Of a stretch of DNA of 64,000 nucleotides, positions 8,612 through 18,691 are shown piece after piece (the first letter of the stretch is position 1; every line of letters starts with the position of its first letter). This DNA comes from Flammeovirga sp. OC4 (GTDB lineage: Bacteria; Bacteroidota; Bacteroidia; Cytophagales; Flammeovirgaceae): positions 1-64,000 of the forward strand of contig NZ_JTAM01000023.1 of NCBI RefSeq assembly GCF_000812565.1. Direction: 5' to 3'. Position numbers and translations under genes: made by a program. Under the pieces are notes generated by a model. That model made no database searches and was not told the DNA's origin. It worked only from the letters and a program-made list of their open reading frames with translations.

Positions 8612-11600
8612 TTAGAATCCAATATTTACACCTGCTGTATATATTCTAGGTACTGGGTAGTTACCTCTGTCAATACTGAAATCAATTGTTTGTCCTTGAA
8701 GGTTTTGTCCAATTTCAGGATCAAAGCCAGTGTATTTTGTGAAAGTATAAAGGTTTTGACCTGCAATGTATACTCTGAATTTGTTGATGCCCATTTTGTT
8801 CGAAATGTGCTGAGGAATTGTGTAACCCAATTGAACATTTCTAATTCTTAAGAAATCACCGTCCTCTAAGTAATAATCAGAATATTGTCTGTTGTTTTCA
8901 GTACCCGTTACTTTTGGATGCTCATTTGTTGAGCCTGGGCCTGTCCATCGATCACCTTCAAATACTGATGCAAAGTAATTAGAGTTGGCTTTGTTTGAGT
9001 TGAATCGGATACCATTGAAGATTTTATGCCCCCCCATACCTTGTAAGAAAAGAACTAAATCAAATCCTTTGTATGCAAAGTTAGCTGTAACACCATAGTT
9101 GTAAACTGGTAGAGAGTTGCCTAAGATCTTACGGTCATCGCCATTGATTTTCTTATCTCCATTTTGATCAACATAGATTAAATCACCTGCTGTCACTGAG
9201 TTGTTCAATGGTACATCACCTGCTGCACCGTCAGGGTCTTGCTGATAGATACCGTTCGTTTCATATACGTAGAACGATCCAATACTTTCACCTTCTGTAG
9301 TTAATAAGATATCTTGTCCCCAAAGAGTTGCTGTGTTGTAAGGTGTTTTAGCACCAGTATCTAACACTTCATTTTTGTTGTAAGAGAAGTTACCTGTAAC
9401 TCCGTAAGAAAAACCGCTTTCTCTTTCATCATTCCAACTTAAAACTAATTCAATACCTGAGTTTCTTACAGAAGCACCGTTTGTCCAAGGGTTTTGAGTA
9501 TATCCTGATGAACCTACTACATCTGCTTGGAATAACATATCAAGTGTTGTTTTTTGATAGAAATCGATCGTTGTTGTTAATCTGCTGTTCAAGAAAGAGG
9601 CATCAACACCTACGTTAAGTTGTTCTGATGTTTCCCAAATAAGATTTGTTGTAGGACCTGTAATCAATGAAGCACCATCTTGAATAACTCCTGCTCCACC
9701 AACTGGGTAACGAAGACCTGTTGTAATTGTTGAAACTGTCGGGTAGAAACCTAAGTTATTTGGCATTTTGTCATTGGCAACTTGTCCCCAACCACCTCTA
9801 ACTTTTAAATCTTTTACAAAGTTCACATCACTCATAAATGCTTCATTTGAAACTTTCCAAGCTAAGGCGAACGATGGGAAAGTACCCCAACGGTAGTCTT
9901 TCGATAATCTTGAAGAACCATCCATACGGAATGAAGCAGTTAGTAAGTAACGATCATCATATCCATAGATAAATCTACCTAAGTAAGAGAAAATTCCTGC
10001 GTCTTGTGCAAAGTTAGCTGGAGCAATATCATCTTCCGTTGCAATACCCGAATCCAAGTATCTTAAGTATTCATCATTTGGCATCCCTGATTTACCACCG
10101 TTAAAGAACTCGTGATATTCGTTGTATAATGATACACCTCCTAAAACTGTGAAATCGTGTTTGTTTCCAATGTTTCTTTTGAAAGTGACTGTGTTATCCC
10201 AAGTGTAAGAGAAGTGTTTTTCTTGGAAGATACCCATTCTTGCTGTTTCTCTTGTCAACTTCACGTTTCCTTTATCGATAAACTTAGGGTTGAAGATTTT
10301 TCTCTCCTGATACTGTCTATCCATACCGAACATTGTTTTGAAAGTCAAACCTTGAATTGGCTCATACTCTGCAAATACATTGGCTAAATATCTGTCGATG
10401 ACAATTTCATCGTTGATCAAGGCCAGACGACCTACAGGGTTTGTAAATTCATCTGAAATTGAAGAAGTAGAATAAACATAATCAGGGTTAGTTTCTGACA
10501 ACTCATGATATACAGGATCGGTAGGTGAAGAACCTACAGCATGCATAATCGGATCTTCGTACTCATTGTTTTGAGGAATCACACTCTGATTCGATCTTGT
10601 CATCACCAAATTTGCTCCTATTGCAAACTTCTCACTTACTTGTGACTTTACATTCAATCTACCTGATAATCTATCATAAGCAGATGGTGCAATAATACCT
10701 TTTTGGTCAAAGTAGTTCAAACTCATCAAGAACTGAGATTTTTCATTACCACCACTTGCTGTCAATTGATAGTTTTGAATTGCTGCCTCACTTGGTTCTG
10801 AGAATATTTCTCTTTGCCAATCTGTCCCACCTTCTTGTTGGAATTTTTGCAATTGTTCAACACTATACTTGTTTGAATGTCCATTGTTTCTCAATGATTC
10901 ATTTCTTAAGAAGGCATATTGATAAGCATCTGTAAGTTCAATATAATTCCCTACTTGTTGTACACCTGCATATCCATCAAATGTAACATTAACTTGTCCA
11001 CCTTCTTTTCCTTTCTTCGTTGTAATGATGATGACACCATTTGCACCTCTTGAACCGTAAATTGCTGTTGCTGAAGCGTCTTTTAAAACGTCCATTTTTT
11101 CAATATCAGCGGGGTTTAAGAAAGAGATATTTTGTGTCAAAATTCCATCCACTACATATAATGGAGTCGCATCACCGATTGTACCTTGACCACGAATAGT
11201 GATGGTAGATGCTGAACCTGGTGAACCTGAACTTTGTGATACTGACACACCTGCCACTTTACCTTGCATGGCCATTTCAGCACTTGATTCCACTGCTACT
11301 GTCAACGATTCATTGTCCACTGAAGCTACAGAACCAGTTACGTCTTTTTTACTTTGTGTACCATAACCAATTACAACAAGCTCTTCCATTTGAGTAGTCT
11401 CTTCTTGTAATACAAAATCAAAAGAAGTGAGCTCGCTTACGGGATGTTGCTCTGTCTTATAACCAATATAAGTAATCACCAATACAGCATCGTCAGTTAC
11501 AGAAAGTTGATAACGACCGTCAAAATCAGTTACAGTTCCTTTTGAAGTACCTTGAATCGTGACATTCACACCAGGAATTGGTCCAGTTCCGTCTTTAATA

Positions 11601-11734
11601 GTACCTTTAATGACTTTTTCTTGAGCAAAACTTTCTGCTAGAATAACTGAGAAAAAAGTACTGATCAAGGCTACTTTCCTTAGTATATTAAGTAAAGTAG
11701 AATTTGAATAGTTTATAGTATATTTCATTGTCAT
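8612..11734 (-). CDS. SusC-like TonB-dependent oligosaccharide transporter
   Basis: Outer-membrane importer of large oligosaccharides, driven by TonB. After a signal peptide ending in ESFAQ comes a carboxypeptidase-regulatory-like domain (GTSKGTVTDFDGRYQLSV), then a TonB-box-like stretch (MEELVVIGYG). The plug has VAGVSVSQSSGSPGSAST and the SusC hallmark GTIGDATPLYVVDG, and ALKDAS-type text in MDVLKDASATAIYGSRGANG. The remaining 750 or so residues form the barrel, ending in an aromatic-terminated strand (TAGVNIGF). There is no STN domain, so signalling to an anti-sigma factor is not expected. ATGs at 11734 and 11728 are both possible starts. Phased TGAAGTA repeats about 185 bases upstream are the likely control site. 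Confidence 0.93.
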   Translation of the reverse strand: MTMKYTINYSNSTLLNILRKVALISTFFSVILAESFAQEKVIKGTIKDGTGPIPGVNVTIQGTSKGTVTDFDGRYQLSVTDDAVLVITYIGYKTEQHPVSELTSFDFVLQEETTQMEELVVIGYGTQSKKDVTGSVASVDNESLTVAVESSAEMAMQGKVAGVSVSQSSGSPGSASTITIRGQGTIGDATPLYVVDGILTQNISFLNPADIEKMDVLKDASATAIYGSRGANGVIIITTKKGKEGGQVNVTFDGYAGVQQVGNYIELTDAYQYAFLRNESLRNNGHSNKYSVEQLQKFQQEGGTDWQREIFSEPSEAAIQNYQLTASGGNEKSQFLMSLNYFDQKGIIAPSAYDRLSGRLNVKSQVSEKFAIGANLVMTRSNQSVIPQNNEYEDPIMHAVGSSPTDPVYHELSETNPDYVYSTSSISDEFTNPVGRLALINDEIVIDRYLANVFAEYEPIQGLTFKTMFGMDRQYQERKIFNPKFIDKGNVKLTRETARMGIFQEKHFSYTWDNTVTFKRNIGNKHDFTVLGGVSLYNEYHEFFNGGKSGMPNDEYLRYLDSGIATEDDIAPANFAQDAGIFSYLGRFIYGYDDRYLLTASFRMDGSSRLSKDYRWGTFPSFALAWKVSNEAFMSDVNFVKDLKVRGGWGQVANDKMPNNLGFYPTVSTITTGLRYPVGGAGVIQDGASLITGPTTNLIWETSEQLNVGVDASFLNSRLTTTIDFYQKTTLDMLFQADVVGSSGYTQNPWTNGASVRNSGIELVLSWNDERESGFSYGVTGNFSYNKNEVLDTGAKTPYNTATLWGQDILLTTEGESIGSFYVYETNGIYQQDPDGAAGDVPLNNSVTAGDLIYVDQNGDKKINGDDRKILGNSLPVYNYGVTANFAYKGFDLVLFLQGMGGHKIFNGIRFNSNKANSNYFASVFEGDRWTGPGSTNEHPKVTGTENNRQYSDYYLEDGDFLRIRNVQLGYTIPQHISNKMGINKFRVYIAGQNLYTFTKYTGFDPEIGQNLQGQTIDFSIDRGNYPVPRIYTAGVNIGF

Positions 11735-12599
11735 ACAGTTTTCTTCAATAGATTAAAATTTAGTGTAGATCAAAGAATAATAGATAGTGCTTACCGGTTA
11801 AAACTTCTATTTATAAGGTTTTACCCTTGATTAATGAAGCTGGCACTTTCATAAAAGTTTTAACCTTTTGCATACCGCAATTAAGGAATATTTACACTCA
11901 AACATCAAAAAATAATATACTTCAACACTACTTCAAGCGTCACGCAAACTTACTTCACGTGTATTTTGGACACTTTTATACACTACATCAGATACTTCAA
12001 TACCTCAATGGATGTACTAAAGCACAAAACACCCTCAATTTGTATGAATATTTTGGTACTTAATGAGATAAATAATTGATTTACTATGGTTTATTTCAGG
12101 TTATTGATAGTTGATATTATTCTTTAAAAGGTTCAATTCCATTCACCACCATCTCCAAACACTACTTCTCAGAGCAGTTTTTGAACTGACTTTTATTACA
12201 GCATTATAATTTCGGAAAGGATTTCATGTTTTCTCGATCTAAAAATGAATCAAACCCCTACTTATATCATTTTAACACCTATTTCCTCTTTTGATCTGAA
12301 AGTTTGAATTATTTATACTACATATTTGAAGCGTTAGATATGGAATTTAGTTTTGGGTTTCTAAGTCTAGATCTTTATATTTTACTCATTTGATAATACC
12401 TAAAATAAAGTAAAGGAGAACATAAAAAAGCATATCAAATTATCACTTAATCGTTAATTATAATACAGATTAATATGTAATGAAAGAATTATTTTAAACA
12501 TGAAATGAAACTTAAGGGCATAAGAGATTTACATAATCAGAAACGTTAGATAGCATAAAGATGTAGACGCTACTCGATAAGGTTATTGTATAATACAAG
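11735..12599. other. Long susC upstream region without a supported gene
   Basis: This AT-rich stretch holds the phased repeats at 11917-12007 and one further TACTTCT at 12163. I find no convincing coding sequence. A reading frame of 78 codons over 11827-12063 has no Bacteroidota-like protein features and overlaps the repeats. Confidence 0.5.
11917..12007. promoter_or_regulatory. Phased TACTTCA repeats upstream of susC
   Basis: TACTTCA occurs at 11918, 11929 and 11951, which is 11 and then 22 bases apart. Related copies are at 11984 (TACATCA), 11993 (TACTTCA) and 12001 (TACCTCA). On the susC coding strand they read TGAAGTA, the same orientation as before the regulator gene at 15440. A binding site for that regulator is inferred. 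Confidence 0.5.
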
Positions 12600-13053
12600 T
12601 ACATTGTAAACTAAGTTTTCGTTAATTCATGTAATTCCTTTTGTGAAGGAGAAATGGTAGTGTATTGTGGTTCGCGAGGTCGTTGCAATGCAACGACCCT
12701 ACAGAACTGCTTTTAGAAAATGAGTATAAAACCTTAGTCTTTTGACATGTAATCAGGCAATCATTTAGTAGTAACACCCCCGGCCTTGAAGGGAAAAGCG
12801 TTCAGAATTCCATGTATTGAGCCGTTAAAAATGATTTTGTTGTTTGAGCATCTCAAAACGATGAAGTTTTGATCGAGTTAGCCTTTCAATAGGCGAGAGA
12901 AATGGAATTTAGCTTTTGACTTCAAAGCCTTGAATTTTTTGCTTCGTTTTTGTTTCAAGACAAAAATGAAGAAGAAGGAAGTTTGAAAGTTGATCCTATA
13001 AAAACTGGCAGAAAGGTTGATTGAAAGTTGACGATAATTTAGTTTACAATGTA
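12600..13053. mobile_element. MITE-like non-coding element with 15-bp terminal inverted repeats (copy B)
   Basis: TACATTGTAAACTAA at 12600-12614 is the exact inverse of 13039-13053. With a few mismatches the match extends to 26 bases. Inside are a nearly perfect palindrome at 12678-12698 (GGTCGTTGCA/TGCAACGACC) and a block at 12771-12806 shared with 37909-37945. No transposase frame is present. TA at both tips would fit an IS630/Tc1-mariner-type target, which is an inference. Confidence 0.65.
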
Positions 13054-13119
13054 GTTAGTTATGATTTTGTATTTGAGTCTCTGAAAACAATGAAGTTTTG
13101 ACTGGGTTATCCTTTCAAT
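12842..13119. repeat. Direct repeat pair around the right end of copy B
   Basis: The roughly 48-base stretch from 12842 recurs at 13072-13119 with about 80% identity by eye, sharing ATGAAGTTTTGA and CCTTTCAAT. One copy is inside the element and one outside. This suggests nested or degraded copies of the same family. Confidence 0.5.
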
Positions 13120-13128
13120 TTTGGGAAT

Positions 13129-13160
13129 AAAAAAAACGGAAGAATCGATCTCCCGTTTTT
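13129..13160 (-). terminator. Rho-independent terminator of the sugar porter gene
   Basis: On the minus strand AAAAACGG and CCGTTTTT form a stem, extended by an inner AGA/TCT pair, and run into eight Ts. It is about 70 bases past the stop at 13232. Confidence 0.65.
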
Positions 13161-13231
13161 AAAACATAAAATTGTCCTTAAATCTATATTAAATCTGAAT
13201 GAAACTTTGTTTTTTAATAATCTATAAGAAT

Positions 13232-15133
13232 TTAATGTGCTAGTGGTGCTACAACGTCAGCAGTATCATCATCACTGCTTACTTTTTCACCAATTAACTC
13301 TTCTTCTATTTGCTCTAATGACTTACCCTTTGTTTCCCTCACAACAAAAACTGAAAAGGCAAAACACAATAGCATACATATTCCAAAAATCACAAATGTA
13401 GTTCCTGCTCCAAACAATTCTAATTCCAGTGGAAAAACAGTGGCCACTAGAAAACTTGTTGCTGAGTTAACACCTCCAATGATGGAAATACCAATACCTC
13501 TCAAATGATTTGGTAAAATCTCAGGTAGCATAGCCCACATAACGGGTCCTACAGAAATTGAAAATCCGGCAATAAAACCGAGGATACCAAATAGTACAAA
13601 AAATGAGTTAATATGAATACTGTGGTTCAACAATATGGATTGATATTGAGACGAGAAGGTCGCATTTATAGATTTCTGAAATGCTTTTTTATAATCACTT
13701 CCCTTCAATAAATCATTCTTTGCTGCTAAGAAAAACGGATCTCTTTCAGTTTGAGGGCTAATGGCGTGTTCATTTGGAAATAACTGAAGGAAAAGATCGC
13801 TTTTCACCTCTTTATAAAGTTGTAATTCTGAATCAAATTTAAAGCCTACTGTTTTATTAAGGCTTACTTTAAGCATACTCACCTGGGCTAATTCAGCAAA
13901 GATTTTTTCATTCACCCCACTAGCAGATTGAGTAATATTTCCATTTTGTAACAATTGTAACTTATCGCCCATAATTTTGTATTCATCAAAAGGCAATAAT
14001 TCTATATTCATTCTTTTGAATTCTTCTGCTAAAATACCCCTCTCTAAAGAAGTGCCAATCTCAGAAACGTTTTCTTTAGTTATACTGTAAGTCGCATCAT
14101 AAAAATAATAGGCTGTAAAAAATAGAGAAAGGGTCATTACAGAAGTACCCATAATCAACAGTGGTTTTCTTCCCAACCTATCAATTAAAAGCATAGAAAT
14201 AATGGTCATTACCACGAATACAATACCTATGATAATAGATTGCATAAATGCACTATCTTGCCCCTCACCTGTCATTTCAAAAATCATTGGAGCATAATAT
14301 AAAATGGCATTGATTCCTGAAGTTTGTTGGAAAATAGCCAGACCAAAGCCAATAAATAATACTAATTTCATCCTTTTGTGGAATAATTCCCCTCTCAATG
14401 CTTTTTGATTGGTAGATTTAGATTGTTTTGAGAGTGATGAATTAATAGTACGCAACTCTTCTTGAGCATACTCCTCTCCTCCAACTTTCGCCAATACTTT
14501 TAATGCTTCTGTCTCTTTTTGTTTCTGTAACAACCACCTTGGGCTTTCAGGTATGATCAATAGTAAAAGAGTATATAAAAGTGCTGGTATAGCTCCTACT
14601 CCTAACATCCATCGCCAATTACTATTCGGATCTTCCACTAATTGTAAAATATAATAGTTTGAGAAGTACGCAATAGAAAGCCCTAATACAATATTTAATT
14701 GGTTGAAAGTAACCAACCAGCCTCTTTGCTTTGGTGGTGCAATCTCAGAGATATACATTGGTGCCACAAGGATTGCAATGCCAACTCCAAGACCCGCAAT
14801 AAGCTTACATAATATAAAAACGAAAATATTAGTAGCCATAGCTGTTCCTAAAGCCCCTATTGTAAACAAAATGGAAGTCAACATTAAACTAGGTTTTCTA
14901 CCGAATCGATCACTAATAGACCCTGCCGTAAGATTACCTATAAACGCTCCTAATATGATCATACTACTTGAGATACCAATCAATAAAGGTTGATCTGATA
15001 TTCCAAAAGTGTATTTATAAAAAGGAATTGCCCCTGAATTGACAACGCCATCAAATCCTAATAAAAATCCTCCAATTGCAACAATTGAAGCAACCATTAC
15101 TGGATAGTATACTTTTTTGATTTTCTCCAACAT
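13232..15133 (-). CDS. Sugar porter (MFS) with a large periplasmic insertion
   Basis: Inner-membrane proton-coupled monosaccharide importer of the MFS sugar porter family. The family marks are GFLLGFDGVVNSGA in helix 1, DRFGRKPSLM after helix 2, PESPRWLL after helix 6, QQTSGINAILYYAPMIF in helix 7, DRLGRKPLL after helix 8 and PVMWAMLPEILPNHLRG in helix 10. The odd point is about 155 extra, soluble residues between helices 9 and 10 (roughly 13620-14085), in the periplasmic loop. This makes the protein 633 residues against 460-500 for the family. I place the start at 15133 (MLEKIKK) because the 31 codons upstream look unlike a transporter N-terminus. It is divergent from the regulator and is likely to import the sugar released by this locus. 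Confidence 0.9.
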   Translation of the reverse strand: MLEKIKKVYYPVMVASIVAIGGFLLGFDGVVNSGAIPFYKYTFGISDQPLLIGISSSMIILGAFIGNLTAGSISDRFGRKPSLMLTSILFTIGALGTAMATNIFVFILCKLIAGLGVGIAILVAPMYISEIAPPKQRGWLVTFNQLNIVLGLSIAYFSNYYILQLVEDPNSNWRWMLGVGAIPALLYTLLLLIIPESPRWLLQKQKETEALKVLAKVGGEEYAQEELRTINSSLSKQSKSTNQKALRGELFHKRMKLVLFIGFGLAIFQQTSGINAILYYAPMIFEMTGEGQDSAFMQSIIIGIVFVVMTIISMLLIDRLGRKPLLIMGTSVMTLSLFFTAYYFYDATYSITKENVSEIGTSLERGILAEEFKRMNIELLPFDEYKIMGDKLQLLQNGNITQSASGVNEKIFAELAQVSMLKVSLNKTVGFKFDSELQLYKEVKSDLFLQLFPNEHAISPQTERDPFFLAAKNDLLKGSDYKKAFQKSINATFSSQYQSILLNHSIHINSFFVLFGILGFIAGFSISVGPVMWAMLPEILPNHLRGIGISIIGGVNSATSFLVATVFPLELELFGAGTTFVIFGICMLLCFAFSVFVVRETKGKSLEQIEEELIGEKVSSDDDTADVVAPLAH

Positions 15134-15269
15134 AATAATTAATTCATTTATTTCATCACATCCAATAAAAATTAGTAGACGACCTACTCTTGCCAGCTCA
15201 TTTTTGTGATATATCGATATTAGCACTTTTGAATGTCACAAAAACACTAAAACATGCGTTTCAAAAGCT

Positions 15270-15320
15270 TTAAGTAGGTGTTGAAGTATATTTGAAGTAG
15301 TCCAAAAATACATTGACGTA
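15270..15320. promoter_or_regulatory. Phased TGAAGTA repeats between transporter and regulator genes
   Basis: TTAAGTA at 15270, TGAAGTA at 15282 and 15293, and TGACGTA at 15314 read towards the regulator gene. The two exact copies are 11 bases apart. A TACTTCA in the opposite direction lies at 15377. The regulator may control itself and the divergent porter through these sites, which is an inference. Confidence 0.5.
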
Positions 15321-15439
15321 GTACTCTATACGTTATTTTAACGATATTGCAGCTACACGTTAAATAAACGCTCTACTACTTCAAGCATGCAAAAAACCTT
15401 TATGTATGCCGACTTTTTGAAACACTATAAAACTATCTT

Positions 15440-18310
15440 ATGAAATATCAATTATTACTTATTTTTATAATTAGCAGTTATTTCAACATTATTTTAGCAG
15501 AAAACTTGACCGTTGGAATTCCAATTGTAAATACTTTTCCTGCTACTACGTATAAGGCGGGTTCACAAAATTGGAGTATAACTCAGAATCAAAATGGGTT
15601 TATTTATATCGCCAATAATTTCGGCCTTTTAGAGTTTGATGGTGTATCGTGGAAAACGTACACATTGAATAAAGGGAACAATAATTTAAAAAGCGTTTAT
15701 GCTCTCGGCAATAGAATTTATGTAGGAGGGCAAAACGAATTCGGTTATTTTGAAAAAAATGAAAAGGGACAATTGTCTTATCAATCCCTCCGAGGAACTA
15801 TTGATGAAAATGTCAGTTTTGATGAAATCTGGAACATTTATCAAGGGAAAAGAAGCAATGAAGTGATCTTCTGTTCTCATAAAAGAATCTTTGTCTATTA
15901 TGACGGTAAAGTAGAAACACTTATCCCTCCAAAAAATATTCGATATAGTTTCTATATCAAGGGAGATTTCATTTCTAGTTCACCCACTGTTGGGCTGCTC
16001 AACTGGAATGAAAAAAGAATATTGCCACAATACGATGGTACAGAAATTCTACACGGGCATATCTTAAGATCCATCATCAATTTTCCCAATGGTTCTCTAT
16101 TGGCCCTGTCGCATGATGGAAAATTGTTAATCAACAACGGTGAAGGGTTCAAACCTTGGATGCCCAATATTTGGTCTACCTTTGAAAAAGCAAAAATCAA
16201 TCAGGCCACTTTATTAAAGGACAATACTATTGCCATCGCCACTCAAAATAACGGTTTATTTATATTAAACGAAAGCGGGGAAATAGTACTTCACCTCAAT
16301 AAGAAAAACGGGTTGGCGGATATGACCGTTTACAATATCTTTCAAGATCAATCTGAAAACTTGTGGCTTGCACATCGCAATGGATTATCTTATGTAGAGT
16401 TGCACTCTCCTTTCCGATTAATTAATGAGAAAATCGGCATCGAAGGTGGAGGTTATGCTGCTACCTCCTTTCAAAATGAACTTTATTTGGGAACCACTAA
16501 TGGAGTATATAAATACAGCCCAAAACTCCCTTATAATGAACCGCACTACCAACGTTTAAACATTGGTCACACTTACAATTTGACGGGCATAGGCAATCGC
16601 CTTTTTCAAGGACAGCATGAAGGTTTATATGTTATCAATGACGAAAAAATAGAACCCGTTTCTTCCATCAAGGGAGCTTGGAATGTCCTTCAAGTCAATA
16701 AAAGGAAAGATATATTCCTTAGAGGATCATATGATGGACTATACATTCATGAAAAGGTAAAGGATCAATGGATTACACACAAAATAGATGGTTTTGAGGA
16801 ATCCTCCAGACTTCTAGCACTCGTCAATGATAATACATTATGGATCAGTCATGGTTTTAAAGGGGTGTATAAACTCACAATTGATTTTGATAATTACAAG
16901 GTGAATTCTGTTCAATTTTACGGAAAAGACAAAGGCTTTTATTCCAATGTTTTAATCAATCTTTTTCAAGTCAACAATGAACTCCTATTTTGTGGTGAAA
17001 ATGGTATTTTTAAATACAATGCCAAGAAAGACGTTTTTGAAAGAGACCAAAAGTTCACTGACATCTTGGGAAGAGATAGAGTGTCTTGCCTGGTCAACGA
17101 CATACATGGCAATATCTATTTTATTCAAAATAACAAAGTAGGATTAATTTATGACCTCAACTCTGACAGTCCCTATGTGGAGAGACAACTTTTTGAACGC
17201 ATCAATAAATATATCAGTGATGACTTAGAAACAATCATCTGCATTGATCCCTCCAATGTGTTGATTACAGCAAAAGAAGGTTTTATCTTATTTAACCCTA
17301 GGTTCAAAAGAGGTGTCCAAAAAAGTATTCCTTTGTCAGTAAGAAACTTTCAAAACACCAATGGAATTGAAAGTAATACCATTCATATCAGTGATGAAGA
17401 ACCCATTGAAATGCCTTATGAATTTAATGATGTAACCTTCTCCTATTCCACTCCTTATTTTGATGGCTTGGAGTATAATACTTACCAAACTTTCTTAGAA
17501 GGATTTGATAAAATTCCAAAACCTTGGACTACTCAGAATGCAAGTGTTTATACCAATTTAAAAGAAGGGAATTATACTTTTAAAGTCACGGCAAAGAATA
17601 TTTATGGAGAAGTGAGTATTCAAAAAGAAATACCATTTGTTGTACTACCACCATGGTACAGAAGTCCCTTTGCCTATCTTTTTTATATCATGATGACTTG
17701 TGGGTTTACTTTTGGGATTGTAAAGCTTTCAAAATTAAGATATTCGAAAAAGTGGTTGAGTATTGTTGGACAAAAAGAACAACAGATTGTGGACCAAGAT
17801 GACACCATCAAACAACTTGTGCAAGAAAAACACGATCAGGAGATTAGTTTTAAAAATAAAGAATTAGCCTTGTCTACATTCCATTTGACACAACGAAATG
17901 AGCTTCTATCAACCATCAAAAATGACCTTATAAAAGTATCATCAAAGGCTGAAAATGTAGCGGTTGCCAAAGAAATACAACACCTTGCCAACCGAATCAG
18001 TAAAGATATTGATGATGAAAAAGATTGGGCAAGATTTAAGGATCATTTTAATTTAATTCACTCTGATTTCTTTGAATATTTTAAAGAAAATTACCCTCAA
18101 TTGAGCACTCAAGAATTAAAAATATGTGCCTATATAAAGATGAATATGTCAACAAAAGACATTGCAAATGCACTGAATCTTTCGGTCCGAGGAGTGGAAA
18201 CTTCAAGGTATCGATTAAGAAAAAAACTGAACCTTGATAAAAACACTCAACTTACAGATTTTATCCAAAAAGTGGAAAATGAAGTAACGAGTCATTCAGC
18301 ATTAAACTAG
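15440..18310 (+). CDS. SusR-like membrane regulator: propeller, Y_Y_Y and LuxR-type HTH
   Basis: One-protein sensor and transcription regulator of the polysaccharide locus. A signal peptide (ISSYFNIILA) leads into a periplasmic sensor of two-component-regulator propeller repeats over about residues 30-640. Then comes a triple-Tyr (Y_Y_Y) domain around 655-735 and one membrane helix near 755-775 (FAYLFYIMMTCGFTFGI). A cytoplasmic coiled coil near 785-830 is followed by a C-terminal helix-turn-helix from about 888 (LSTQELKICAYI and STKDIANALNLS). There is no histidine kinase or receiver domain, so it is like SusR rather than a hybrid two-component system. The phased repeats near susC, the glycosidases and its own promoter are its likely targets. 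Confidence 0.88.
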   Translation: MKYQLLLIFIISSYFNIILAENLTVGIPIVNTFPATTYKAGSQNWSITQNQNGFIYIANNFGLLEFDGVSWKTYTLNKGNNNLKSVYALGNRIYVGGQNEFGYFEKNEKGQLSYQSLRGTIDENVSFDEIWNIYQGKRSNEVIFCSHKRIFVYYDGKVETLIPPKNIRYSFYIKGDFISSSPTVGLLNWNEKRILPQYDGTEILHGHILRSIINFPNGSLLALSHDGKLLINNGEGFKPWMPNIWSTFEKAKINQATLLKDNTIAIATQNNGLFILNESGEIVLHLNKKNGLADMTVYNIFQDQSENLWLAHRNGLSYVELHSPFRLINEKIGIEGGGYAATSFQNELYLGTTNGVYKYSPKLPYNEPHYQRLNIGHTYNLTGIGNRLFQGQHEGLYVINDEKIEPVSSIKGAWNVLQVNKRKDIFLRGSYDGLYIHEKVKDQWITHKIDGFEESSRLLALVNDNTLWISHGFKGVYKLTIDFDNYKVNSVQFYGKDKGFYSNVLINLFQVNNELLFCGENGIFKYNAKKDVFERDQKFTDILGRDRVSCLVNDIHGNIYFIQNNKVGLIYDLNSDSPYVERQLFERINKYISDDLETIICIDPSNVLITAKEGFILFNPRFKRGVQKSIPLSVRNFQNTNGIESNTIHISDEEPIEMPYEFNDVTFSYSTPYFDGLEYNTYQTFLEGFDKIPKPWTTQNASVYTNLKEGNYTFKVTAKNIYGEVSIQKEIPFVVLPPWYRSPFAYLFYIMMTCGFTFGIVKLSKLRYSKKWLSIVGQKEQQIVDQDDTIKQLVQEKHDQEISFKNKELALSTFHLTQRNELLSTIKNDLIKVSSKAENVAVAKEIQHLANRISKDIDDEKDWARFKDHFNLIHSDFFEYFKENYPQLSTQELKICAYIKMNMSTKDIANALNLSVRGVETSRYRLRKKLNLDKNTQLTDFIQKVENEVTSHSALN

Positions 18311-18350
18311 TTTAGTTCTATTCGTTAATCAAGAGTAATAATTCATCAAT

Positions 18351-18406
18351 AAAGGGCCGTTATGATTATTTCAGTGATCACTGAAAATCATTTCTGCCCT
18401 TTTTTT
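18351..18406 (+). terminator. Terminator of the regulator gene
   Basis: AAAGGGC pairs with GCCCTTT, with inner pairs ATGATT/AATCAT and CAGTG/CACTG, and is followed by a run of Ts. Confidence 0.75.
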
Positions 18407-18691
18407 ATACATTAAAAATCACATAATTAATTGTTCTTTTAGTGATCAATTATATCGAAAGTACAAAATCAATGCTTTAAGAAACAAAGATCCGTTTAAA
18501 ACTAGTCCTACCACATTGACAAATAATCACATATATTCACAATAGTATAACAAATTATAAAACAATACTTTATACCGTCTCTCTCTCTTCTTGTTTAAAC
18601 ACATACAAACTAACCACTTGTTCTTCTCTTACAGTATTTTATATTTGTTGAATACTTAAATCTTACTATCGATACTTATTTTTTTTTGATT
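18407..18691 (+). promoter_or_regulatory. Spacer with promoter of the alpha/beta-hydrolase-fold gene
   Basis: TATATTTG at 18640-18647 matches the Bacteroidota -7 box exactly. TTG at 18618-18620 lies 19 bases before it, the usual spacing. Nothing else is recognised in this spacer. Confidence 0.55.

Noticed and set aside
11827-12063. 78-codon plus-strand frame upstream of susC
   Set aside because: Low-complexity His/Leu/Tyr-rich composition with no family text. It covers the phased TACTTCA repeats and looks like control DNA.
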